The notes below the pieces were generated by a model. That model ran no database searches, had not been told where the DNA came from, and saw only the letters and a list, made by a program, of their open reading frames with translations. A stretch of DNA of 64,000 nt from Marinobacter sp. JH2 (lineage in GTDB: Bacteria; Pseudomonadota; Gammaproteobacteria; Pseudomonadales; Oleiphilaceae), in contig NZ_CP037934.1 in NCBI RefSeq assembly GCF_004353225.1, forward strand, positions 2,108,001 to 2,172,000. The letters run 5' to 3'. Position numbers and translations under genes: made by a program. Below are positions 45,310 through 56,522 of the stretch, one piece after another (position 1 is the stretch's first letter; each line of letters starts with the position of its first letter).

Positions 45310-45335
45310 GGGTGTAAGGCCATAACCCTACACCC
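45310..45335 (-). repeat. Hairpin between ppc and the HDOD gene
   Basis: GGGTGTA at 45310-45316 and TACACCC at 45329-45335 are perfect complements across a 12-base loop, lying 11 bases past the ppc stop. There is no T-run. It may attenuate transcription or stabilise the ppc 3' end. Confidence 0.4.
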
Positions 45336-45345
45336 TCGCTGGGGG

Positions 45346-47991
45346 TTAACCGGTATTACGCATGCCGGCCGATATGCCGGCCATCGTCACTTTAAGAGCC
45401 CGTTCGACGAGCTCGGGTACGTTTGCTTTGCCCTCGTTCTCCCGGTCACGGCGCAACAATTCAGCCTGTAAATAATGCAGCGGATCGGTATAGGGATTTC
45501 GCACCCGCATTGAATGAGCAAAAACCGGCTCATCTGCCAGCAGACTTTCTTGTTCTTTCAACTCAAGCAAGCGTTCAACACACCCCTGCAAACGCTCCCG
45601 CAAATCGGATCCAAGCGCTTTCAGAGTGTCGTCCTGCACAAGAGTCTGCTCGTAATAGGTGGCAATTCGCAGGTCCGCTTTGGCCAATACCATTTCGAGC
45701 ATATCCACGTAGGTTTTAAAAAACGGCCAGCCTTTCATCATCTCCCGTAACTCCGGCAAACGATTTTGGCGAGCAGCTTCTTCGAGCGCGACATCACTGC
45801 CCAACCAACTCGGCAGCATCAAACGCATCTGAGTCCAGGCGAAAATCCAGGGAATTGCCCGCAAGCTCTCGACACCGCCGGTAGGCTTGCGCCGGGCTGG
45901 CCGACTGCCAAGGGCCAACTTACCTAGAGCTGTTTCCGGGGTTACCTGACGGAAATAAGGCACAAAGTTCGGATTCTCCCGCACCACATCGCGATAGGAT
46001 TCGAGCGAGATGTCGGTCAGCCAGTCCATTACCTCTCGCCAGCTATCCTTCGGCACCGGAGGTGGTGCCAACGTCGCCTCGACCACAGCGGTGGTATAGA
46101 GAGTCAGACTTTGCACCGCCAGCTTGGGCAAGCCGAACTTGAATCGAATCATCTCGCCTTGCTCGGTAATCCTGAAACTACCGTTCACGGAACCTGGAGG
46201 TTGCGACAGAATCGCCCGATTGGCGGGGCCACCACCCCGCCCAACCGTACCACCACGGCCATGAAACAAAGTCAGATGCACGCCGTACTGGCTGGCCACC
46301 TCTGTGAGCTTTTCCTGCGCTTGGTACTGAGCCCAAGCCGCCATCATCTGGCCCGCGTCTTTAGACGAATCCGAATAACCGATCATCACTTCCTGCCGGC
46401 CGCGGCAATACTCTCGGTACCAATCCACCTGATACAACGCCGCCATGGCATCCGGCGCACCTTGCAGGTCGCTCAGGGTTTCAAACAGGGGCACAACCCG
46501 CATGGGAAACTGCATGCCCGCTTCTCGCAACAGCAGGATGACATTGAGCACGTCCGACGGCTGACTGGCCATCGAGATGACGTATGAACCCAACGCCTCC
46601 GGCGTCTGCTTGGCAACTACTTCGCAAGTAGCCAACACTTCGCTAACCGCTTCAGAAGGCTGCCAATCACGTGGCACCAATGGCCGCCGCCCTTGTAACT
46701 CCCGCAACAAGAATTCTTGCCGCTCAGGCTCGGACCAGGCTGTGTAGTCTCCCATACCCAGGTAATCGACAATCTCCGCCACTGCCTCCGCGTGGCGAGC
46801 TGCTTCCTGGCGGATATCCAGACGAATCAAAGGCAACCCGAACGTATACGCCCGGCGGAGGGTATCCAGCAGCGGGCCGTTGGCAATGTGTTCTAATCCG
46901 CAATCCACCAGCGACCGATAACAAAGCTCCAGAGGTGCCGTCAGATCTTCGTTTTCAAACAGTATGTTGGTATCGTCGGCGGCTTCGCCTTTGGCACAGG
47001 CGGCGGCCCAATCGCGAGTTTTGACCAATCGGTCCCGTAATTGGCCCAGAACGATTCGATACGGCTCCCGCGAGTCTCCGGCCTGAGCTTTCAATTCGTC
47101 ACTGGCCTGCCACATGGACAATTCAGCACGTAAAGCCTTGATGTCTCGTAGATAAAGGTCTGCCGCCATCCAGCGGCCGAGCAGAAAAACTTCCTGCGTC
47201 ACTTCATGGGTAACATTCGGGTTTCCGTCGCGGTCCCCCCCCATCCAGGAAGCAACCTGCACCGGCGTGGCTTCAATGGGCAGGCCTTTGCCTGAAGCAT
47301 CAAGCAGTGACGTGTCCAGATTACGCAGAAATCTCGGCAACGCCTCCCACAAGCTGTTTTCGATAACGGCAAAGCCCCATTTTGCTTCGTCCACCGCTGT
47401 GGGCCGCTCGAAACGGATTTCGTCAGTGTGCCACGCCTCGGTGATCAATTGGGACAGACGGCTCACCGTGTCGCCCCGCTCATCGGGAAGCAAGTCGCTG
47501 TGATCCAGCTTCTCTAGGCAATCCGACATTTCGTCATACTTCATAATCAGGGTGCGGCGAGCCACTTCGGTTGGGTGCGCGGTCAGCACAAATTCTATGT
47601 GCAAATCCGCTACCTTTTGATGCAGCTCTTCGGGTGCAACACCGCCAGCCTTCAAGCGTTCGAACACGTCGGCAAGCGATTCCACCGTCAGGTCCGATGC
47701 ATGCCCCTGCTTACGACGGATCCCGTGGTACTGCTCTGCGAGGTTGGCGAGGTTCAGAAACTGATTAAAGGCGCGGGTAACAGGAAGGAGTTCATCATCA
47801 CTCAACTGACCGAGCAAGGTCACTAGGCGCTGGCCAGAACCGCTTTCTTGAAGTCGGTCGGCTTTCGCTGCAGCCCGCAGTTCCTCTATTCGATCGTAAC
47901 AGTCATGCCCGGGAAATCGTTGAATGCTCTGGCCCAACAATTCACCCAGTAAACGCACGTTTTCTCGCAAGTCAGGATGCAGTTCAGTCAC
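45346..47991 (-). CDS. ppc: Phosphoenolpyruvate carboxylase
   Basis: This 881-residue enzyme carboxylates PEP to oxaloacetate, refilling the citric acid cycle. It has the family signatures VLTAHPTEVARRT, VMIGYSDSSKDAG, and FHGRGGTVGRGGGPANRAIL, and ends with the expected NTG. The start is a GTG at 47989-47991 with AAGGA upstream. It is followed by the HDOD gene and lies downstream of mazG on the same strand. It matches the usual length of bacterial Ppc. Confidence 0.96.
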   Translation of the reverse strand: MTELHPDLRENVRLLGELLGQSIQRFPGHDCYDRIEELRAAAKADRLQESGSGQRLVTLLGQLSDDELLPVTRAFNQFLNLANLAEQYHGIRRKQGHASDLTVESLADVFERLKAGGVAPEELHQKVADLHIEFVLTAHPTEVARRTLIMKYDEMSDCLEKLDHSDLLPDERGDTVSRLSQLITEAWHTDEIRFERPTAVDEAKWGFAVIENSLWEALPRFLRNLDTSLLDASGKGLPIEATPVQVASWMGGDRDGNPNVTHEVTQEVFLLGRWMAADLYLRDIKALRAELSMWQASDELKAQAGDSREPYRIVLGQLRDRLVKTRDWAAACAKGEAADDTNILFENEDLTAPLELCYRSLVDCGLEHIANGPLLDTLRRAYTFGLPLIRLDIRQEAARHAEAVAEIVDYLGMGDYTAWSEPERQEFLLRELQGRRPLVPRDWQPSEAVSEVLATCEVVAKQTPEALGSYVISMASQPSDVLNVILLLREAGMQFPMRVVPLFETLSDLQGAPDAMAALYQVDWYREYCRGRQEVMIGYSDSSKDAGQMMAAWAQYQAQEKLTEVASQYGVHLTLFHGRGGTVGRGGGPANRAILSQPPGSVNGSFRITEQGEMIRFKFGLPKLAVQSLTLYTTAVVEATLAPPPVPKDSWREVMDWLTDISLESYRDVVRENPNFVPYFRQVTPETALGKLALGSRPARRKPTGGVESLRAIPWIFAWTQMRLMLPSWLGSDVALEEAARQNRLPELREMMKGWPFFKTYVDMLEMVLAKADLRIATYYEQTLVQDDTLKALGSDLRERLQGCVERLLELKEQESLLADEPVFAHSMRVRNPYTDPLHYLQAELLRRDRENEGKANVPELVERALKVTMAGISAGMRNTG

Positions 47992-48072
47992 ATGGAGTTC
48001 CTTTTAAATAAGCAGAAACAATCTGAACTTACGATACTAAGGATTCGCAAAAAACGCTATCAGGCCTTAAGG

Positions 48073-48912
48073 TTAGCCTTTTTCTACGCCTTTCACTTGC
48101 TGCCAAATAGCATCAAGCGCCTCAAGACTTTCACTGTCCAGATCCCGCCCTTGCGAGTACAGAATACGCTCGATGGCCCGAAATCTGGCATCAAATTTTC
48201 GATTAGTTCGCTCCAGGGCTTGCTCGGGATTCACTTTCATGAACCTTGCCAGGTTCACACACACAAACATCAAGTCACCCAGTTCGTCTTCAACCGCGTC
48301 GCGATCCCCTGTGCCCACTTCTGCTGCCTGCCAGGCTTCTTTCAACTCATCAATTTCTTCGTGCAGCTTATCGAACACCGGCGTTATGTCGGGCCAGTCA
48401 AAGCCATGATTGGACGCACGCTTTTGCAGTTTCTCCGCCCGCGCAATGGCTGGCAAGGTGCTGGCGATTCCATCAAGCCGACTAACCGGCTCCTCGGTAG
48501 CCGGCTTACTTGCCCGCTCTTCCGCTTTGATGCGTTCCCAACTGGCTTTGATCGATGCCTCGTCCGGGCGATTATTTGGGTCAACCCGGCTGTCCAGAGT
48601 GCCTTCCGGAAACACATGCGGGTGCCGTCGAATGAGCTTACGGACCAAGTGGTCAACAATGGCATCAAAGTCAAAATGACCGTCTTCTTTGCCAATTTGT
48701 CCGTAGAAAATGACCTGAAACAGCAAGTCCCCCAGCTCATCCTTCAAATGTGGAAAATCCTCCCTGGCGATGGCATCCGCCACCTCGTAGACTTCCTCGA
48801 TGGTATGGGGCACGATCGTGCTGTAGGTTTGTTTGGTATCCCACGGGCAGCCGGTTTCCGGCTCCCGAAGGCGCGCCATGAGGGTTTTCAAATCGTCGAT
48901 CGAATAGCTCAT
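48073..48912 (-). CDS. mazG: Nucleoside triphosphate pyrophosphohydrolase MazG
   Basis: This 279-residue MazG has two all-alpha NTP-PPase units. The first contains ETGCPWDTKQTYSTIVPHTI, then EEVYEVADAI and ELGDLLFQVIFY. The second has KLHEEIDELKEAW and ELGDLMFVCVN. It hydrolyses NTPs and affects the ppGpp level in E. coli. Its ATG overlaps the relA stop by four bases, a conserved relA-mazG coupling. Confidence 0.95.
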   Translation of the reverse strand: MSYSIDDLKTLMARLREPETGCPWDTKQTYSTIVPHTIEEVYEVADAIAREDFPHLKDELGDLLFQVIFYGQIGKEDGHFDFDAIVDHLVRKLIRRHPHVFPEGTLDSRVDPNNRPDEASIKASWERIKAEERASKPATEEPVSRLDGIASTLPAIARAEKLQKRASNHGFDWPDITPVFDKLHEEIDELKEAWQAAEVGTGDRDAVEDELGDLMFVCVNLARFMKVNPEQALERTNRKFDARFRAIERILYSQGRDLDSESLEALDAIWQQVKGVEKG

Positions 48913-51146
48913 GAGCGTTTGCGCCTTACGTCGATAATGTTCGGCAAATTACGAACCTGGGCCAGCAAGCGAGCCAGCTGTTCAAGGCTGGAAATTTCCA
49001 CGGTAACCCGCATGGTGGCGGTATTTTCGTCTTTATTGGTCTGTGTTTGCAGCGACAACACATCGCACTTGGAGTTCGAAAACACCTGAGTGATGTCGCG
49101 CAGCAAACCAGACCGATCGTAAGCCTCAATCTCGATCTCAACCGGATACACCGCCGCTGGCTGGCCGCCCCAGTTAACTTCGATGATGCGATTCGGCTCC
49201 ACTTCTTGAAGGTTCAGAAACGTAAGGCAGTCTTGCCGATGCACGGTTACGCCGCGCCCCACGGTTATGTAGCCGCCTATCGGATCACCCGGCAGAGGTT
49301 TGCAGCAGTTGGCGACTTGCGTCTTGAGATTGCCTACACCCCGAATCTGGATATCGGAATCTGTGCTGTAACCGCTTTTTCGGGCCGGGCTCAGCTTCAA
49401 ATCCAGCTGTTCGGTTTTCGGCTCCAACATCTGCTGAGCCACATTCGCCACATGCGAGGGTCTCAAGTCACCGGCACCGATGGCAGCAAACATATCATCT
49501 GAAGAATGATAGTTAACCCGCTTGGCCAAGTCGGTCAGGTTCAAGTCGTAGAGCGACAGGCGCTTGAACTCGTCTTCGAGGATGGCTCTGCCATCAACGA
49601 TGTTGCGACCACGATCTTGCTGCTTGAACCAGCTTGTGACCTTCGCCCGGGCACGGGAAGTTTGTATGTAGCCTAGGCTTGGATTCAACCAGTCGCGACT
49701 GGGTGCGGGGTTGTTCGAGGTCAGGATAAACACCTGATCGCCCGTTTTCAGCGGATAGGTCAACGGCACTATGCGACTGTTAACCCGAGCACCACGACAA
49801 GAGTGACCGATTTCCGTATGAACGCGGTACGCAAAATCGACCGCCGTTGCGCCTTGTGGCAAATCCACCACATGGCCTTCCGGTGTAAAGATGTAGATTC
49901 GATCGGGCACAAAATCCGATTTTAAATGGTCAGCCAAGCCGGACAAATCGCCCAACTCTTCCTGCCATTCCAGAACCTGACGCAGCCAGTTTATCTTGGC
50001 ATCGTAACCGCTGGACTTGTTATTCGTATCCGTGCCTTTGTACAACCAATGGGCACAAACGCCCAGTTCGGCTTCTTCGTGCATTGCATGGGTACGGATC
50101 TGGACTTCCATCACCCGCCCTTCCTCGCCGACAACTGCGGTGTGCAGTGACTGATAGCCGTTCTCTTTTGGGTTGGCGATATAATCGTCAAACTCATTCG
50201 GGATGTGGCGCCATAGCGAATGCACAATACCCAGCACCGCATAGCAATCCCGTACCTCCGGCACCAGAATGCGAACAGCCCGGACATCGTATACCTGAGA
50301 GAAGTCGATGCCCTTCCGCCGCATTTTTCGCCAGATACTATAAATGTGTTTGGCTCGCCCACTCAGTTCGGCGTTGATGCCAGAAGCTTTCAGTTCGGCC
50401 TGCAGGGTTTCGAGTACTCGGCGAATATAACTCTCACGATCCAGACGTTTTTCGTCCAGCAGCCGAGCAATCTTTTTATAAGCGGTGGCATGCAGATAAC
50501 GGAAGGACAAGTCCTCCAGCTCCCACTTGATATGCCCGATGCCTAATCGGTGAGCCAGAGGTGCATAGATATCAAACACCTCCCGAGCCACCTTCATGCG
50601 TTTTTCTTCGGTGGTATCTTTAATCGCCCGGATTGCACAGGTGCGCTCGGCCAGTTTGATCAACGCCACACGGACGTCATCAATCATAGTCACCAGCATC
50701 TTACGGACATTATCGAGCTGCCCTTCGCTCTGCCCCAGTACGTTGCCTTTCAGGGGATGATGAATCGAGGAGATCGCAGCCATCTGCTGAACACCATTGA
50801 TCAACCCGGCGACTTCATCACCAAATTCTTTTCGGATTTCTGCCAACTCTACCCGCTCTTCCCGCACTGCACGGTACAATACGGCGGCGACCAAACTGGA
50901 CTGATCGAGGTGCAACTCAGCCAGAACCTGAGCCATCTCCAGGCCGGTATGAAAACTGTTGGCACCAGGCGCCCATAAGCGGTCTTCACGGAACGCTTCC
51001 AATGCGATCCGTTTGGCCTTTTCACAGGCCAAGCGTAACTGATCCGGATTCTCCAAATGGGTCTGTTCCGCAATACGATGAACCCAACGGCCAATGTCCA
51101 CCTGGCCGTCGCCGGTTACCCCGTAATCTTCCCTAACTTTAACCAT
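48909..51146 (-). CDS. relA: (p)ppGpp synthetase RelA
   Basis: This 745-residue stringent-response enzyme has an inactive pseudo-hydrolase N-terminal domain, a synthetase domain (YDVRAVRILVPEVRDCYAVLG; YIANPKENGYQSLHTAVVG), a TGS domain (VDFAYRVHTEIGHSCRGARV), and a C-terminal ACT domain. The HD metal pair of hydrolases is replaced by residues around LYRAVREER, so it should only synthesise (p)ppGpp on stalled ribosomes. It lies between rlmD and mazG on the same strand, a gammaproteobacterial order. Confidence 0.96.
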   Translation of the reverse strand: MVKVREDYGVTGDGQVDIGRWVHRIAEQTHLENPDQLRLACEKAKRIALEAFREDRLWAPGANSFHTGLEMAQVLAELHLDQSSLVAAVLYRAVREERVELAEIRKEFGDEVAGLINGVQQMAAISSIHHPLKGNVLGQSEGQLDNVRKMLVTMIDDVRVALIKLAERTCAIRAIKDTTEEKRMKVAREVFDIYAPLAHRLGIGHIKWELEDLSFRYLHATAYKKIARLLDEKRLDRESYIRRVLETLQAELKASGINAELSGRAKHIYSIWRKMRRKGIDFSQVYDVRAVRILVPEVRDCYAVLGIVHSLWRHIPNEFDDYIANPKENGYQSLHTAVVGEEGRVMEVQIRTHAMHEEAELGVCAHWLYKGTDTNNKSSGYDAKINWLRQVLEWQEELGDLSGLADHLKSDFVPDRIYIFTPEGHVVDLPQGATAVDFAYRVHTEIGHSCRGARVNSRIVPLTYPLKTGDQVFILTSNNPAPSRDWLNPSLGYIQTSRARAKVTSWFKQQDRGRNIVDGRAILEDEFKRLSLYDLNLTDLAKRVNYHSSDDMFAAIGAGDLRPSHVANVAQQMLEPKTEQLDLKLSPARKSGYSTDSDIQIRGVGNLKTQVANCCKPLPGDPIGGYITVGRGVTVHRQDCLTFLNLQEVEPNRIIEVNWGGQPAAVYPVEIEIEAYDRSGLLRDITQVFSNSKCDVLSLQTQTNKDENTATMRVTVEISSLEQLARLLAQVRNLPNIIDVRRKRS

Positions 51147-51219
51147 AGTAAAGACTTACCTGATACTGGCCCGGTGTTTCTGGAACTACCCTGATCTCAG
51201 AAAACCGGACACTTCAAAC

Positions 51220-52572
51220 TCATTTACGCTGGTCGCGCTCGAACAAGGCAATCGACTCAACGTGAGTCGTGTGCGGGAACATGTCCATCACACCCGCACG
51301 CACGAGGCGGTAACCATTATTCACCATGACACCGGCATCTCTGGCCAAGGTTGCCGGGTTGCACGACACATACACAATCTGATCGGCACCGAAAGCCGTC
51401 AGATACTTACAGATGTCTTCGGCACCAGAGCGGGGCGGATCAATCAGGATTTTATCAAACCCCTCCTTGGCCCAGCTTTGATCGGTGAAATCGCCATGCA
51501 AATCAGCCCCGAAAAACTCTACGTTTTCCAAACCGTTCAGCTTGGCGTTCTCACGACCACGAACCACCATGGCATCGTCGCCTTCCACTCCAACAACCTG
51601 CCCACCCTTTCGAGCCAGCGGCAACGTGAAGTTGCCCAGACCGCAGAACAGATCCAACACCCGCTCACCGGGCTGAACATCAAGCCATTCCACCGCACGA
51701 TGCACCATCTTGCCGTTGATCCCCGCATTCACTTGCGTGAAGTCCATCGGATGGAACTGCATAGTCAGATCAAACTCTTCCATGCGGTAACTCAAACGCT
51801 CGTCATCGCGACCGGAAGAGTCGGGCCAGATTCGATGAACCGTATCCGGGCCTTTCGGCTGAAGATAGATGTGCAGGTCATGTGCCTGACCAAAGGCGAT
51901 CAGTTTTTCCTGGTCTTCCGGCACCAGCGCATCCATATTGCGGAATACCATAGCGGCATGATCATCACCACACGCCACCTCTACTTGTGCAATACGATCA
52001 AACGCTGCCATACCGTGCAACAGTTCGCGCAACGGCATGATCCGCTCACCAATACGGGGATCCAGCACCACACACTCATCGATATCGGTCAGAAAGCTGT
52101 TGCGCTTCTCACGGAAGCCAACCAGTACAGATTCCCGGGCTTTTACGTAACGCACTCCCAAGCGTGCCTTACGGCGGTATCCAAGCGATTCCGGCGAACG
52201 CATGGGCTCGACCCACTCTTCTGGCTCAATACCGCCAAAGTGCGCGAAATGCTCGCGCAGAGTGTTTTCCTTAAAGCGTATCTGGGCGTCGGCACTCATG
52301 TGTTGCAGGCTGCAGCCGCCGCACAAGTCGGCAAATTTGCACGGTGGCTGCTGGCGATCCGGAGCCGCTTCCAACACTTCCAAAGTGCGCAACTCATCAA
52401 ACTTGCTGCGGCTACCCACCACTTTCGCCATCACCGTTTCGCCCGGCAAACCGCCGTCAACGAACTGGACTTTTCCGTCGGCACGGGCAATACCCCGGCC
52501 ATCGTGGCCAAGGTTTTCAATCTCACAACGCACGGGTTCTTGCGGCAGAACCTTACGGCGGCGTCTACTCAT
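51220..52572 (-). CDS. rlmD: 23S rRNA (uracil1939-C5)-methyltransferase RlmD
   Basis: This 450-residue SAM enzyme of the TrmA/RumA family has a TRAM-like N-terminal domain, an iron-sulfur cysteine set in [15 protein letters not shown], and a C-terminal methyltransferase domain with [15 protein letters not shown] and the catalytic Cys in [12 protein letters not shown]. The start at 52572 ([12 protein letters not shown]) fits the family; a frame 30 residues longer overlaps the cysM end and is less likely. It modifies U1939 of 23S rRNA. It lies between cysM and relA. Confidence 0.94.
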   Translation of the reverse strand: MSRRRRKVLPQEPVRCEIENLGHDGRGIARADGKVQFVDGGLPGETVMAKVVGSRSKFDELRTLEVLEAAPDRQQPPCKFADLCGGCSLQHMSADAQIRFKENTLREHFAHFGGIEPEEWVEPMRSPESLGYRRKARLGVRYVKARESVLVGFREKRNSFLTDIDECVVLDPRIGERIMPLRELLHGMAAFDRIAQVEVACGDDHAAMVFRNMDALVPEDQEKLIAFGQAHDLHIYLQPKGPDTVHRIWPDSSGRDDERLSYRMEEFDLTMQFHPMDFTQVNAGINGKMVHRAVEWLDVQPGERVLDLFCGLGNFTLPLARKGGQVVGVEGDDAMVVRGRENAKLNGLENVEFFGADLHGDFTDQSWAKEGFDKILIDPPRSGAEDICKYLTAFGADQIVYVSCNPATLARDAGVMVNNGYRLVRAGVMDMFPHTTHVESIALFERDQRK

Positions 52573-52600
52573 ATCAAATAGTCTCTTGTCAGTTTCCGGC

Positions 52601-53494
52601 TCAGACGCTCGGGAATACACCGGTGGATAAGTAACGGTCTCCGCGATCACAAATAATGGCAACGATTACGGCGTTTTCAACCTCTCGGGAGAGCCGGAGC
52701 GCTGCCGCAATTGCACCACCGGATGAAACACCACAAAAAATCCCTTCTTCTCTGGCTAGGGCTCGCATGGTGTCTTCCGCTTCCTGCTGGCCAATATCCA
52801 GTACGGAATCAACTCTTGCGGCGTCGAAAATTTTTGGCAGATACGCTTCGGACCAGCGTCGGATCCCCGGAATAGAAGCACCTTCTTCCGGCTGCAACCC
52901 GACAATCTGAACCTCCGAATTACGTTCTTTCAGGTAACGGGACACTCCCATTATGGTACCGGTAGTGCCCATGGAGCTGACAAAGTGGGTCACCCGCCCC
53001 TCAGTCTGCTCCCAGATCTCCGGCCCAGTGGTGCGGTAATGGGCCAGCGGATTGTCCTGATTGCTGAACTGGTCCAGCACCCTACCCTTGCCCTCGGCTT
53101 CCATACGGATCGCCAAATCCCGCGCACCTTCCATGCCGACTTCAGGAGTGACATTAATAACCTCGGCCCCGTACGCGCGCATCGACGCCCGGCGCTCCTC
53201 ACTCAGGTTATCCGGCATAATCAAGACCATCCGGTACCCCTTGATGGCCGCTGCCATAGCAAGAGCAATCCCAGTGTTGCCCGACGTTGCCTCAATCAAG
53301 GTATCACCGGGGCTAATGTCACCACGGCGCTCCGCTTCCTGAATCATACTGACAGCAGGTCGATCTTTCACTGAGCCAGCAGGATTGTTGCCCTCCAGCT
53401 TCGCCAGAACGACGTTACTGGTGTCACCCGGCAAGCGCTGTAAACGCACTAATGGGGTGTGGCCGACATAATCTTCAACAGTGGGGAAAGTCAT
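52601..53494 (-). CDS. cysM: Cysteine synthase B
   Basis: This 297-residue PLP enzyme makes cysteine from O-acetylserine and sulfide or thiosulfate. PLP lysine is in [14 protein letters not shown] near residue 41, with [14 protein letters not shown] and the phosphate loop [14 protein letters not shown]. The CysM-type sequence [17 protein letters not shown] ends the protein. It is divergent from barA and 28 bases upstream of rlmD on the same strand. Confidence 0.94.
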   Translation of the reverse strand: MTFPTVEDYVGHTPLVRLQRLPGDTSNVVLAKLEGNNPAGSVKDRPAVSMIQEAERRGDISPGDTLIEATSGNTGIALAMAAAIKGYRMVLIMPDNLSEERRASMRAYGAEVINVTPEVGMEGARDLAIRMEAEGKGRVLDQFSNQDNPLAHYRTTGPEIWEQTEGRVTHFVSSMGTTGTIMGVSRYLKERNSEVQIVGLQPEEGASIPGIRRWSEAYLPKIFDAARVDSVLDIGQQEAEDTMRALAREEGIFCGVSSGGAIAAALRLSREVENAVIVAIICDRGDRYLSTGVFPSV

Positions 53495-53652
53495 ATTGAA
53501 ACCCTGTGATACACTTTCGGGGTCGAATCATACTCGCTATAGCCGTTATGTCCCAATACAGCTTATCGCTATATCCATGACCTCCGGCTATAACAGAATA
53601 ACGTGCCTTACCCGGCATCGCCGGGAACTCATGAGAATAACAGGAACAAGAT

Positions 53653-56517
53653 ATGCGGCGGTGGGGCATTCGCAAAAAAGTCTTGGTGGTAACACTCGTT
53701 CCCACCCTCGTGACAACTCTACTGTTGGGCCTGTTCTTTACCCACAGTTGGATCAACAACATTGAGAGCCTGCTTCACGACCGTGGTGAATCCCTTTCTC
53801 GCCAACTGGCAGCCGGTTCCGAATATGGCCTGTTTACCGCCAACCGCAGTCTGCTTAGCAGCCTCTCCAACGCCTTGCTGGAAGAGCAAGACGTTCGCTC
53901 AATCTCTTTCTTCACTCCCGAAGGCAAGCGGCTTCTACACACTGGTCCGGGCAGTTCCGAGGCAATACCGACAAGCGCCTTTAAGCCCGATCAGGAAGTT
54001 AAACTGACCCTCAATCACACCACGCGCTTTATCAACCCTGTTCATCTACAGGACCTGAGCATAGAAACCATGATCGATCCAGAGGCGCGCTTAACTGCTT
54101 CTCGAGCCCAGAACCCTCTGGGCTGGGTGATGGTTGAGATGTCCCATACCCGCACAGAAAAAGAAACCTACAAAGCCTTGTTGATTTCGCTTCTGATGAT
54201 CATCGGCGGCGTTTTCCTGAGTATGGGCATTGCCATGCGCCTCAGCCGTGCCTTCACCGACCCCGTGTTCCAGTTAAACGAGGCTGTGGCATTGCTAAAA
54301 GAGGGCAAACTGGAAACCCGCGTGTATACCGGCGCAGGCCCGGAGTTTGAACAGCTGGAATCCGGCCTGAATGACATGGCATCAGAGCTGGGCCAGGCCC
54401 AAGCGGAAATGCAGCAGAACATCGATCAGGCCACCGAAGACCTGCGGGAAACACTGGAAACCATTGAGATCCAGAACATAGAGCTGGATTTTGCCCGCAA
54501 GGAAGCATTGGAAGCCAGCCGGATCAAATCCGAGTTTCTGGCTAATATGTCTCATGAAATCCGTACACCGCTGAACGGTATAATCGGATTCACAGAGCTG
54601 CTGCTGAAAACCCCGCTGCCTCGCCAGCAGCGCGATCACCTCAATACAATTCGGAAATCCTCCGAAATTCTTCTCACCATCATCAATGACATTCTGGATT
54701 TCTCGAAAATCGAGGCCGGCAAGTTGTTACTCGACAGAGTACCCTTCCCGCTGAGAGATATTGTCGAAGAAGTCATGACCATGCTGGCACCGGCAGCACA
54801 CGCAAAAAACCTCGATTTGGTGCCCTTGGTCTACAACGATGTCCCCGACCACATTGTCGGCGACCCCTTACGGGTAAAACAGGTTATTACCAATCTGGTT
54901 AACAACGCCATCAAGTTCACCCAGACCGGTGAAGTCGTTTTGCGCGCCAGCCTTGAAGAAGAAGATGCCGAGAACAACCGCGTCACATTGCGCTTAAGCA
55001 TCACCGACTCCGGGGTGGGGCTATCTCGTGCCCAGCAGCAGTCGCTATTTAACGCCTTCAGCCAAGCAGACGCTTCGACAGCCCGACAGTATGGCGGCAC
55101 CGGCCTGGGGCTGGCGATTTCCAAGCGTCTGGTAGAAGAAATGGGTGGAGAGATCGGACTTAAAAGCGAGCTTGGCAAAGGGTCGACCTTTTGGTTCACA
55201 CTCACGCCGGAACTTTCATCGCCGGCCGATAACAGACCGCCCAAAGAAGCGCTTCGCGGTGAGCGTGTGATTTATCTTGAGCAACAGAAAACCACCGGGC
55301 TTGCGGTTGAACACCTGCTGCGGGACTGGGGCATGGTGGTAGACAGAGTGTCATCGCCGGCCGCACTGCAGGAGCACGTTGAAGAAGCTCAATTGCACCA
55401 AGAAGGTTACGGCGCCGCGATCGTGGGCATCACCCGCCACTTGTTGAATTCGAACCAATACGGCAACTTACTGCGCGCCCTGGAAGTGGAACGAGACTGC
55501 CGAACTCTACTTTTAACCCCCACTCTTGAAACACTCGAAACACCGCTTTCAGGCTTATCCAGCGGCCACCTGACCAAGCCGATTTGCCGGGATTCGCTTT
55601 ACGACGAGCTGCTGGCGCTGATACACGGCATCCATTCAAGTCATCGTGAAGACACACCGGCTTCGACACCGGAACGCACTCAGGTGAAAGCGCCCCGCAT
55701 CCTGGCAGTCGATGACAACGACGCGAACCTGAAACTGGTCATGACACTGCTTCAAGACTGCAAGATCAATGCGGAAGGCGCGTCCAGTGGCTTCGAAGCC
55801 CTGACAAAGGCTCGCAAAAAACCGTTTGATCTGGTCTTCATGGACTTGCAGATGCCGGGCATGGATGGCGTTGAAGCCACCGCACGCATTCGGGACTTGG
55901 ATTCTGACACGCATTACACCCCGATCATTGCGCTAACCGCTCATGCCCTGGCAGATGAGCAGGAGCGACTGTCACAGCAGGGTTTCGACGGTTATATGCC
56001 CAAACCGATCAGTAGCCGCCAATTGAATGAGCTGGTGCGCGAATACACCGGCTATGACTGCAAAGCTTCTGGTACATCGTTTAAAATTTCCGAAATTCGG
56101 GACACTGGACGCATCCTTCGTCCGTCAAATCGCCGCATACAACAAGACTGCATGAGTATTAGCGAAAGCATTCAGCTTGCTGCGGGCAAGGCCGACCTGG
56201 CGGAAGAGCTGTTCAGCATGTTGCTGGAGCAGCTGCATTCCGACGCCCCGAGGATTCAGGCGTTGTGGGATGGCGAAAATCATGAGGAACTATTGGAGTG
56301 CATCCACAAGCTGCACGGAGCAACCCGATATTGCGGCGTGCCCGAACTGCGAGCCGCCGCCAATCGGTTTGAAACCGCACTAAAATGCAAAGCGGCTGAT
56401 CGCGAAATTCTAAAGGATCAGCTCACCTGTTCGATCGAACGCTTGCAGAACTGGAGCGAGCAAACCGACTGGCAAACGCTCTTCCGTGAACAACAACGTC
56501 GATCAGAAACCTATTAA
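53653..56517 (+). CDS. barA: Hybrid sensor histidine kinase BarA/GacS
   Basis: This 954-residue inner-membrane kinase has two transmembrane helices (about 9-30 and 175-198) around a periplasmic domain, a HAMP region, the phospho-acceptor motif [19 protein letters not shown] near residue 300, an ATPase domain ([19 protein letters not shown]), a degenerate receiver-like stretch, a true receiver ([15 protein letters not shown]), and a C-terminal Hpt with [13 protein letters not shown]. It feeds UvrY/GacA and the small-RNA/CsrA network. Divergence from cysM is the pattern seen in related bacteria. No HAMP or Hpt loss was seen. Confidence 0.93.
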   Translation: MRRWGIRKKVLVVTLVPTLVTTLLLGLFFTHSWINNIESLLHDRGESLSRQLAAGSEYGLFTANRSLLSSLSNALLEEQDVRSISFFTPEGKRLLHTGPGSSEAIPTSAFKPDQEVKLTLNHTTRFINPVHLQDLSIETMIDPEARLTASRAQNPLGWVMVEMSHTRTEKETYKALLISLLMIIGGVFLSMGIAMRLSRAFTDPVFQLNEAVALLKEGKLETRVYTGAGPEFEQLESGLNDMASELGQAQAEMQQNIDQATEDLRETLETIEIQNIELDFARKEALEASRIKSEFLANMSHEIRTPLNGIIGFTELLLKTPLPRQQRDHLNTIRKSSEILLTIINDILDFSKIEAGKLLLDRVPFPLRDIVEEVMTMLAPAAHAKNLDLVPLVYNDVPDHIVGDPLRVKQVITNLVNNAIKFTQTGEVVLRASLEEEDAENNRVTLRLSITDSGVGLSRAQQQSLFNAFSQADASTARQYGGTGLGLAISKRLVEEMGGEIGLKSELGKGSTFWFTLTPELSSPADNRPPKEALRGERVIYLEQQKTTGLAVEHLLRDWGMVVDRVSSPAALQEHVEEAQLHQEGYGAAIVGITRHLLNSNQYGNLLRALEVERDCRTLLLTPTLETLETPLSGLSSGHLTKPICRDSLYDELLALIHGIHSSHREDTPASTPERTQVKAPRILAVDDNDANLKLVMTLLQDCKINAEGASSGFEALTKARKKPFDLVFMDLQMPGMDGVEATARIRDLDSDTHYTPIIALTAHALADEQERLSQQGFDGYMPKPISSRQLNELVREYTGYDCKASGTSFKISEIRDTGRILRPSNRRIQQDCMSISESIQLAAGKADLAEELFSMLLEQLHSDAPRIQALWDGENHEELLECIHKLHGATRYCGVPELRAAANRFETALKCKAADREILKDQLTCSIERLQNWSEQTDWQTLFREQQRRSETY

Positions 56518-56522
56518 GCAAT

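Noticed and set aside
48909..51146. Bifunctional SpoT-like hydrolase
   Set aside because: The HD metal pair is replaced in the N-terminal domain and the relA-mazG linkage fits RelA.
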